From Rhodanobacter sp. T12-5 (lineage in GTDB: Bacteria > Pseudomonadota > Gammaproteobacteria > Xanthomonadales > Rhodanobacteraceae): DNA of 64,000 nucleotides. The stretch is from the NCBI RefSeq assembly GCF_008329435.1, contig NZ_NPKN01000006.1, forward strand, positions 124,670 to 188,669, written 5' to 3'. This document shows positions 17,674 through 25,600 of the stretch, piece by piece. The translations under genes and the position numbers were made by a program. Position 1 is the stretch's first letter; each line of letters opens with the position of its first letter. The notes below the pieces were generated by a model. The model did no database searches and had not been told where the DNA came from. It worked only from the letters and a program-made list of their open reading frames with translations.

Positions 17674-18836
17674 TTCCTGAAACCCGGGTATTCGAAATCG
17701 AGCGCGACGCCATAGGCGGTGGAACGACCGTAGCGCTGCGCGATGCCGGCCAGCGCCTGGTCCAGCATGCGCGCCGATGGCGTGGCGTCGAACGCGGGCA
17801 GCACCCGGTCGACCGGGTTCGCGCCACCAACCACACGGTCCGGCAACAGCGTCAGTCCGTGCCGCGTCTGCACCGGTGCAGCCGAGGCGGACAACGCATA
17901 GGCATGGCTGCGACCGGTGCGCGAGTACGCGTCGGCGGTGAGCGCAAGCGCGATCTCGTCCACGCCCGCGGCGACCGGCACGCCGATGCGCTGCATCGCA
18001 TGCAGGTGCGCGTTGCTGTAGGTCGTATGTACAAATGCCATCAGGTTGACCCCGAAACGTGGCCGGAACACGTCGCTATTATGGGCCGTGCTCCAATCGG
18101 AAACGCCGAGTTCGTGCGCCAGCGCGGCGGCATGGTCGTGGCCGGCGATGGCTTCGACCAGCGCGATCGAAACAGGCATGGATGCGCTGATGCCGGCGCT
18201 GGAGACGATCCTGCCGTCCGCCACGTAGCGGACGTTTTTCACCCAGTCGACGTCGGGATAGGCCTTGGCCCGCAGCGCCTGGGTGGCCCAGTGCGCAGTG
18301 GCGCGATGCCCCTTCAGCAGCCCCGTGTTCGCCACCACCAGCGCCCCATCGCAGATGCTGACGATGGTGCCGCCCTTGGCGCCCTGCGCCACGATCCATG
18401 CCAGCAGCGCCGGGTCGTTGCGCCTGACCACCGCGGGCACGATCACGTAGTCGGCGCCCTCGGGAAAGTCCGCATCGAACTCCGCGATGGTGGCTTGCGG
18501 CTGGATGCGCAACGCGGGCCGCATGGTGATCGGGCCAGGTTGCGTCGCCACGGTGATCACCCTGGCGACACTGGACTGTTGCAGGACGCCGTAAGGAATC
18601 ACGTAGTCGGTGAGCTCGGTGCCGCTGTTCTCGCCGATGATGGCGATCACCGGCTGTGTACGGCCGAATCTGGCGTGGTACGGCGCGATCTTCCCGGCCT
18701 GCGCCGCGACCGCAGCTGTCGCGGCGCCACGCGTTGGCGAGGATGCCGGCTGATCGGCCGCAAACGCCGCTGACATGGCCGGCACAAGGAGCGCTGCAGC
18801 CGCAGCGACGAGCAAGGATCGAACGGTAACGTTCAT
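17670..18836 (-). CDS. Exported DJ-1/PfpI-family protein
   Basis: 388 residues from MNVTVRSLLVAAAAALLVPA, with GGGAA about 6 bases upstream; a longer start at 18875 would add 13 residues before the signal peptide. The signal peptide ends near SAAFAADQ, so it is periplasmic. Residues ~60-230 are a DJ-1/PfpI domain with the elbow segment VSICDGALVVANTGLL, where the cysteine sits as in GATase1-like proteins. The remaining ~150 residues are unassigned. An exported DJ-1/PfpI protein coupled (ATGA) to a DJ-1-type regulator is unusual; the pair may share a ligand. Catalytic activity (amidase, glyoxalase or none) cannot be inferred. Confidence 0.8.
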   Translation of the reverse strand: MNVTVRSLLVAAAAALLVPAMSAAFAADQPASSPTRGAATAAVAAQAGKIAPYHARFGRTQPVIAIIGENSGTELTDYVIPYGVLQQSSVARVITVATQPGPITMRPALRIQPQATIAEFDADFPEGADYVIVPAVVRRNDPALLAWIVAQGAKGGTIVSICDGALVVANTGLLKGHRATAHWATQALRAKAYPDVDWVKNVRYVADGRIVSSAGISASMPVSIALVEAIAGHDHAAALAHELGVSDWSTAHNSDVFRPRFGVNLMAFVHTTYSNAHLHAMQRIGVPVAAGVDEIALALTADAYSRTGRSHAYALSASAAPVQTRHGLTLLPDRVVGGANPVDRVLPAFDATPSARMLDQALAGIAQRYGRSTAYGVALDFEYPGFRK

Positions 18837-19354
18837 GACGATTCCCATGGCAAAGGGCGGATGCCCGGGAGCCATTGTCAGAGAACGCCTCGCGGCAGGA
18901 AGGACATGGAACGTGCATTTCCTGCCAATCGGAAAGAGGACGGAGGAAATCCATTCGATTTCACTTCCTCTGTGCCGATTTCGCGCAGATCGCAGCCGGC
19001 AGCTTCAGCCAGCTGGCTCATGTTGCGTGCGCACCCCGTGCCGAACCATGCAGGCGCAATGCAGGATTCACGACGTTCATCGATGTTGTCAGGCAAAGTC
19101 TGCTTGCGAAGGAAGCCGTGAGAGATATCAGAAATTGTCCCTGACACCTTTTTCCCCTCGTGGTGGAGGACACGGTGGTGGAGGCGAGGCATCGCCTCGC
19201 AGGTTCACGTCGGCGCGCCGGGCGTTCGACTATTCTCCCCAGCGCAGGAACCACCCCGCCAAGGCATCGACGCCATGACTCGAAGCAGGCCGGTTCGCCC
19301 GATGCGCCGGTCGGATGACTGGGACGCCGCCCTGTCCGCCTGCAGGTGCGGGCC
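18837..19354. other. 518-bp intergenic region with repeats
   Basis: Lies between the divergent exported DJ-1/PfpI gene and the export operon. It contains the second ~70-bp repeat (19085-19154), a degenerate partial relative near 18861-18890 (GGGAGCCATTGTCAG), a tandem GGTGGTGGAGG motif at ~19160-19185, and a short palindrome (GCGAGGCATCGCCTCGC) at ~19184-19200. No gene seen. Confidence 0.5.
19085..19154 (+). repeat. ~70-bp interspersed repeat, copy 2
   Basis: Same element and orientation as 16404-16472: TTGTCAGGCAAA at one end, TTGTCCCTGACACC at the other, and an almost identical centre. The two copies bracket the GlxA/DJ-1 gene pair. Confidence 0.75.
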
Positions 19355-20572
19355 ATGAAGCGTTCGGTGACGGCGGTGTTGGGTGCACTGCTCCTGCTGG
19401 CGTTTGGCGCAGCCGCGTTGCGCTATTGGCAGGGGCCCCGACTGGCCGGGTATCAGGTTGAATCGCGACCGCTGGTGCAGACCGTGGTGGCCACCGGTCG
19501 CGTGGTGTCCGTATCGCGGGCCCAGGTGGGCAGCGAGATCACCGGCGTGCTGCTGGAGCGACGCGTGCAGGAAGGTGATCACGTGCAGGCCGGCGACATC
19601 CTGGCCGTGTTGCGCGCCGACGATCTCACCGCCGGCGTTCACGAAGCCGAGGCCGCGCTGGCACAGCTGCAAAAATCCGTGCGCCCGCAGGCCCTGGCTG
19701 CGGTGCGCCAGGCCGAGGCCCAGTTGGACCAGGCCAGCCGCGAGGCGCAGCGCCGGCGCCAGTTGTTCCAGCGCCAGCTGATCGCCCGCGAAACCCTCGA
19801 GCAGGCCGAGCAGGCCGAAACGGTGGCGCGCACCGCGGCCGAACGCGCGCGCCTGACCGCACAATCGCTGGCCGCGGGCAACCCCGACGAAGCACTGGTA
19901 CTCGAACGCCTGGCCTCGGCGCGCGCCGCGCTGGCGAAAACCTTCATCCGCGCGCAGGTCGCCGGCACCGTGCTTACCCGCAACGCCGAACCCGGCGACC
20001 TGATCCAGCCCGGCCGCGTGCTGTTCGAGATCGCGCGCCAGGGCGATACCGAACTGTTGGTGCCGCTGGACGAGAAGAACCTCGCCGTGCTGGCGCTTGG
20101 CCAGCAGGCGCAATGCGTTGCCGATGCCTACCCGACGCGTGCATTTCCCGCACGGGTCAGCTTCATCGCGCCAAGCGTGGATCCCCAGCGCGGCTCGGTG
20201 GAGATCCGCCTGAAGGTGAACCCGGTGCCGGACTTCCTGAAGCAGGACATGACCGTTTCGGTCAACGTGGAGACCGGCCGACGCACGCAGGCGCTGGTGC
20301 TGCCCAACGATGCGCTGGAGCCCATCGACGGACACGAGGCCTGGGTCTGGCAGGTCCGCGACGGCAAGGCACGCCATGCGCAGGTGCAACTGGGCCTGCG
20401 CGGGCTTGCCATGACCGAGATCCTCGGTGGCCTGAAGCCCGGCGACTGGGTGCTGGCCAACGCCCCCGGCGACCTGCGCGATGGCACGCGCGTGCGGATA
20501 GCCCCGCAGGCGCCACCCCGGACAGGTGGCGATGCGGCGCACGGCAACGAACTGCCGATCAAGCTGGACTGA
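19355..20572 (+). CDS. HlyD/RND-type periplasmic adaptor of an ABC exporter
   Basis: 405 residues from MKRSVTAVLG. One N-terminal transmembrane anchor (5-25) is followed by a lipoyl/biotinyl half (VGSEITGVLLERRVQEGDHVQAG, in part RRVQEGDHVQAG), a long coiled-coil hairpin (~95-195, rich in Ala/Gln/Arg), the second lipoyl half (AQVAGTVLTRNAEPGDLIQPG, in part RNAEPGDLIQPG) and a beta-barrel domain. It resembles MacA, the adaptor that links an inner-membrane MacB-type permease to an outer-membrane channel. It is the first gene of a three-gene operon; its TGA overlaps the ATG of the permease gene. No TolC-like channel is encoded nearby. Confidence 0.9.
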   Translation: MKRSVTAVLGALLLLAFGAAALRYWQGPRLAGYQVESRPLVQTVVATGRVVSVSRAQVGSEITGVLLERRVQEGDHVQAGDILAVLRADDLTAGVHEAEAALAQLQKSVRPQALAAVRQAEAQLDQASREAQRRRQLFQRQLIARETLEQAEQAETVARTAAERARLTAQSLAAGNPDEALVLERLASARAALAKTFIRAQVAGTVLTRNAEPGDLIQPGRVLFEIARQGDTELLVPLDEKNLAVLALGQQAQCVADAYPTRAFPARVSFIAPSVDPQRGSVEIRLKVNPVPDFLKQDMTVSVNVETGRRTQALVLPNDALEPIDGHEAWVWQVRDGKARHAQVQLGLRGLAMTEILGGLKPGDWVLANAPGDLRDGTRVRIAPQAPPRTGGDAAHGNELPIKLD

Positions 20573-21780
20573 TGCCGATGTGGCTGGAATGGACCATTGC
20601 AACCAAGTTCCTGCGCGAGGGTCGCACGCAGACCGCGCTGATCATGGTCGGCATCGCGGTGGGCGTGTCGGTGATCGTGTTTCTCTCGGCGCTGATCGAC
20701 GGCCTGCAGGACAACATCATCGAGCGCACGCTCGGCACCCAGGCGCACATCAAGGTCGAGGCGCCGGACGAGGTGAACCAGGTCGTGCCGCTGGCCGGCG
20801 GCACCATGCAGCTGGTGCTGGAAGACAAGCGTGCCCAACGGCTGCGTTCGATCAACAACTGGCAACAGGTGCGCGACACGCTGGATGCGCTGCCGGAGGT
20901 GACGGCGGTGTCGCCGCTGATCTCCGGCCCCGCCTTCGCCCGTCGCGGAAGTACGCTGGAATCCGTGGCGCTGATGGGCATCGATGAGGTGCGCTACCAG
21001 AAAATCATCCCGATCCGGAACGATATGGTGGCCGGACAATTCCGCGTCGGCGCCGGCGACGCGGTGATCGGCAGCCGGCTTGCCTGGGACCTCGGTCTGC
21101 GCGTGGGCGACAAGCTGAGACTGGATGCCGGCCAGGGCGGCGACAGCGTGGTCAACGTTGCCGGCATCTTCGAACTGGGTGTGCGCGAACTGGATTCCCG
21201 CTACGTCTACCTGGACATGAAGCAGGCCCAGTCGCTGCTCGGCCTGCCCGGGGCCGCGACGGTGATCGACGTAACCGTGAAGGACATCTTCGCCGCCGAT
21301 ACGGTGGCGCAACGCATCACGCGACTGACGGGACAGAAAGCCGAAAGCTGGATGCAGACCAATGGCCAGCTGATGAATGCGCTGAAGTCACAGAGCCTGT
21401 CCACGCGCATGATCAGCCTGTTCGTGGCGGTGTCGGTGGCGTTCGGCATCGCCAGCGTGCTGTCCGTCAGCGTGGTGCAGCGCACCCGCGAGATCGGCAT
21501 CCTGCGCGCGATGGGTGCCACCCGCGCGCAGATGCTGCGGGTGTTCCTGCTGCAGGGGGCGCTGTTCGGACTGGCCGGCTCGGTGGTCGGCGGCACAGCC
21601 GGCTATGGCCTGGTGTGGTTGTTCAACGCGTTCGGACCGAGGCTGTTTCAAATCCCGGTATCGCCGCTGTTGCTGCTTGCCGCCACCATCCTGGCCACCG
21701 TTACCGGGGTGATTTCCGCGGCGATCCCGGCGCGTCGCGCCGCGCGGCTGGATCCGGTGGTGGCGATCCGCCATGTCTGA
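20572..21780 (+). CDS. MacB/FtsX-type ABC transporter permease
   Basis: 402 residues, starting [20 protein letters not shown] at an ATG overlapping the adaptor stop (TGATG); MWLEW two codons on is an alternative. One transmembrane segment (~20-45), a large periplasmic MacB-type core domain (~50-265), and three C-terminal transmembrane segments with the FtsX signature ([16 protein letters not shown], then [18 protein letters not shown]). It lacks a fused ATPase, as in LolCE- or YknZ-type systems; the ATPase is the next gene, overlapping by 8 bp. It probably uses mechanotransmission to move a lipid, peptide or antibiotic across the envelope. Confidence 0.92.
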   Translation: MPMWLEWTIATKFLREGRTQTALIMVGIAVGVSVIVFLSALIDGLQDNIIERTLGTQAHIKVEAPDEVNQVVPLAGGTMQLVLEDKRAQRLRSINNWQQVRDTLDALPEVTAVSPLISGPAFARRGSTLESVALMGIDEVRYQKIIPIRNDMVAGQFRVGAGDAVIGSRLAWDLGLRVGDKLRLDAGQGGDSVVNVAGIFELGVRELDSRYVYLDMKQAQSLLGLPGAATVIDVTVKDIFAADTVAQRITRLTGQKAESWMQTNGQLMNALKSQSLSTRMISLFVAVSVAFGIASVLSVSVVQRTREIGILRAMGATRAQMLRVFLLQGALFGLAGSVVGGTAGYGLVWLFNAFGPRLFQIPVSPLLLLAATILATVTGVISAAIPARRAARLDPVVAIRHV

Positions 21781-22495
21781 GCCCAGCCAGGAAGTGCTGC
21801 GCCTGCAGGGCCTGCGCAAGTCCTACAACGTTGGCATGCCCACCGAGGTGGAGGTGTTGCACGGCATCGACCTGCGCCTGGCACGCAACGATTTCACGGC
21901 GTTGGTCGGCGCTTCGGGATCGGGCAAGAGCACCCTGCTCAACGTGATCGGCCTGCTCGACCCGCCGACCGCCGGCGAGCTGTACCTGCTTGGGGAGCCA
22001 ACCCGCGGCATGGACGACGCCAGTCGCACCGCGCTGCGCGGTGGCGCCATCGGCTTCGTGTTCCAGTTCCACCACCTGATCCAGGCGTTCACCGCGCTGG
22101 AGAACGTGCTGATGCCGTTGATGGCCGCGCGCGGCAAGCCGCGGCGGGAGGACATCGACACGGCGCAGGCACTGATGGCCGAGGTCGGCCTGGACAAGCT
22201 CGCAGATCGCAAGCCCGACCAGCTCTCCGGTGGGCAGCAGCAGCGCGTGGCCATCGCGCGCGCGCTGATCACGCGCCCGGCCCTGCTGCTCGCCGACGAA
22301 CCCACCGGCAACCTGGACAGCCGCACCGCCGCCGACGTGTTCGCGCTGTTCCGGCGGTTCAACCGCAAGTTCGGCTGCGCGGTCTTGCTGGTCACCCACG
22401 ACTCGCGCCTGTCCGACGCCTGCGACCGCACACTGACACTGGCCGACGGTTTGATCGTGTCGGACCAGGCCGCGAGGCAGAGTGCAGGTTCCTGA
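21773..22495 (+). CDS. MacB/LolD-type ABC transporter ATP-binding protein
   Basis: 240 residues. All ABC ATPase motifs are intact: Walker [10 protein letters not shown] (46-54), Q-loop FQFHHL, signature [15 protein letters not shown], Walker [13 protein letters not shown] and the switch His in LVTHD. It is closest to the LolD/MacB/FtsE group, which powers FtsX-fold permeases. The ATG lies 8 bp inside the permease gene. With the adaptor and permease it makes a complete inner-membrane exporter; substrate unknown. This is the last gene before the lower-GC NTPase region. Confidence 0.95.
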   Translation: MSEPSQEVLRLQGLRKSYNVGMPTEVEVLHGIDLRLARNDFTALVGASGSGKSTLLNVIGLLDPPTAGELYLLGEPTRGMDDASRTALRGGAIGFVFQFHHLIQAFTALENVLMPLMAARGKPRREDIDTAQALMAEVGLDKLADRKPDQLSGGQQQRVAIARALITRPALLLADEPTGNLDSRTAADVFALFRRFNRKFGCAVLLVTHDSRLSDACDRTLTLADGLIVSDQAARQSAGS

Positions 22496-22535
22496 CCGGC
22501 GGGCGCGGGCACGGCCGGCAGCGTGGCGCGGGCGC

Positions 22536-22660
22536 TGAAAGGTGCACTCCGACTCGCATTTCCGGGATGCAGGCTTGCCGGATATCGGGACGGAGGAAGG
22601 CTTTCGACAAGGAACGGGCTTGCGAAAAGTGCACTCTGACCGCGGTTTCGACGCTTCGCG
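22536..22660. repeat. REP-like repeat pair at the island edge
   Basis: AGGTGCACTCCGACTCG (22541-22557) recurs as AAGTGCACTCTGACCGCG (~22628-22645), about 87 bp apart, with GGATGCAGGCTTGCCGGATATC between. Both copies share GTGCACTC-GAC. They lie in the 179-bp gap between the exporter operon and the end of the large STAND gene. They look like extragenic REP-type repeats; related copies elsewhere in the genome are expected but not visible here. Confidence 0.45.
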
Positions 22661-22674
22661 ATGGGGCGTTGCAA

Positions 22675-25600
22675 CTACTGTTTGATGGTCTTCCTTGCGC
22701 TTCGGCGACGAACCGGAGGACGTGACCACCCTTCGGTCGGTGTTCGCTTATCGAGATCCAATGTCATATTTCGTGCTTGAGGCAGATTGAATTCAAGCAT
22801 TCGCTCGAAAAGTGCAGACCCAGAGTCGCGGTGGGCTTCTCCCAAGTCTTGCAAACTGAGTGCGATAGCCAGCAACCATTCGGTACCTTGGTACCAAGAG
22901 GTCGAGATGTTACCCATCTGTTCGCCCAATGCATCCAGGATAGTGTTTGCTACCAAACAAACGCGCTCCGGTTCGAAGGCAACCAATCCTTCTAATGTTT
23001 CTGGGAATCGTTCCGCGTGCGGTTGTGTTAGCAGGCGATTGTTTGCGACAAGCGCATCAAGGAGTTGGCGGGTTTCCAAATCGGGAACGAAACCATTTCC
23101 TAGGAAGATCGCATCGACTGCTTTGAGTACCGCGTCTTCTGCACTCGTTGTCAGATGCAAGAGATAGGGGTGAACGACAGGTCGCACCATCGAATTAGCC
23201 CATAAATGAGCTACAGCGTGGGCAATGCCTGTGCGGCGCACCCGCATCCGTTCATCTTTCGACGACAACGCGGTTACCACTATGTCACGCGCCCAAGCTT
23301 CAGCAGGAAACATCGAGTGACGCAAAAGAGCGAGCTCGCCGAAGGCTTGTTCGTTCTGGGCGGACTGCTCCAAGCGTTGAAGCCAGCGCTGTACGTAAAC
23401 GGCGGAGGCCCAGCGATAAGCGTTGGCTATCAAGTGCACTGCTTCACGCGTGCTGATGAGTGTGGGATGGGCATCAAAAAGAGTTTCAAGGAAAACCTCT
23501 GCGCGCGCCCGATTAGCTAAGTGAAGATGAGGCAAGTAGTGCCCCATCATGGCCTGCCAGACCTTGGGAGATTCCGCTTTCTTATTATTCTTCTCCAGAA
23601 TCTCAAGCCAGCGATCCGTTTGCGCTGGTTCTGTTATGAGGCATGCCTTGGTAAGTGCCGCCAAGATGGGGAAGTTACCGCTCGGTAAAGCGTTGAAACC
23701 TCCGTAACCCCAAAGGACGGATTCATTTTTGGAAGCGTCAGCAGTCTCAGCGGCTTGCTCTTCCCATGATCCGACCGCCGTGAGCCAGGCCTCCAAACGC
23801 GTCATTAGAAATTCCGGCGCCGGACTCTTCGAAGTGATCGCGGATTCCACTGCGTGGGCGGCGCTCTGACGAAAACCTTCACTTTCGAACCCTTTCCCGT
23901 CCAGTTCTTCAATGAGGGCAAAGAGGTCTGTCGCGCGATAGCCTGATGGCTCCAATTCCCGAAGAACGATCGCCACCGGAATCTCATTAATACCCGGCTT
24001 CAACGCCCTGATGACTCGCAGCACTTTATCGATGTCCCTCTTGGCAAGAGCAGCAAGCCCGCGACCAGCCTGGATCGCACCACCCTTCATCCAGTGCCTT
24101 GGATGATCCCAAGCGGACTCGTCGCTGAGCTCATTGAACAAGTTCAGGACGTCTTCGTCTTTGCTATTTGCCATTTGATTGGCCGTGACAGGGCTGCCAA
24201 TGAATTGACAACCCGAAGAGCGTACATCTTCGTTACCTAGATCAGGAAAAGCGCGCTCTTCCTCTTCAATTTGTCTCTGTAGTGCCGCAGCGCACCTTTC
24301 CTTTGGCAGCGCACGAAGCAAACGAAGGCGGTGCTGCCGGGTCCAACGCAATCGATGCATTCTTATCGAGGCGTCCTCGCCTTCAGGCTGCTCCCTGTAC
24401 CGCTGCCAGCTTGTGATGAATTCCTCCAACTCCGCGAACTGCTGGGCGTCTAGATGCGGGCTTAGAGCGCTTATAAGAGCGACGCTCTCTTTGTGCACAT
24501 TTGAATAGGTACCGAGTACCAAGCGACGAGGGTCGCCCTTTAAATAGGCCAAGACCTTGGCGGGTAAAGCGGCAGCGCACTCCGTAACTCCCTTAGCGAG
24601 CAAGCGCTCGGCCACCATGAGTTCCGATGCTGAGTGAGAGTCGACGAATTCGAAGAAACCACCAGAGTCGGCTTTGGCCCAACCCTGCACAGCTATCCGC
24701 ATTGCCTCAAGCAGAGGCCGATCGGTTCTCTCATCCTCATCATCCATGTCGTCCACAGTCAAACCGGCACTGTGCCGGAAACCGACGACGATGGCATGCT
24801 CATCGCCAGCACACATAGTCAAAATTTCAGAGTAGATGGGCCAAACGGTGTTCACGAATGCCTGTGGAGCGGCCTCAGCGATTGCAGGCAGCCCATGGAA
24901 TTGGCTTGCTTTGATGAGGGCTTCGACCCTGTCGCGGACAGCGGTAGGCTGATCCGCATCACTCTCTTGAATCCGCGTGAGGTCCGCCTCGGCCTGCTGC
25001 AACTTTCGCCTCAGCCACGCCGCAACGAGTCGAGGCGCTTCGTTTGGAAGTACCTCGCTGACCACGCCTGCCACGTGGCCGATCGTCCACTCGTCCAGTG
25101 GCGCTCGTAAAGCGATTGCTTCCAGATCACCCACCCATTCAGGCGACTGTGGTGCCACGCTACCCATGCCCAGGACGCGCCAGCTTAGTTCGTCTTTGGA
25201 ACGCTCCGAGAGCCAGATTTTCCTGACAAGATCTGTCACGAGTTGTGGATCGACACTCAAGGCCGTTTCAAGCAAAGGGACAAGTCCGAGTGCTTCCTCG
25301 ACTGGCAGCGCCATCCATATTGGCAAGTGCCTCTCTGCTAGGGCTGACAGCCAACCCGGACTACCGATGGCAGCGCCAAGAAATCGGGGCCTGAACCATC
25401 GATCATCGAGCGACTGGTAGACGAGTTGAAGTTCTGCAGGCAACGGAGAGACCTGTCGCCCCAAAAACTCGATCACAAGCATTTTTAGATGCGGCCTGAT
25501 GCCTGCACTCCACAGGCGCACCAGTTCAGCGCTGTAGTCCTCCGGGCTCGTCTTGCGAAAGAATGCCAGCGCATGCCAAAGCTGAGGACGAATCCGCAGG

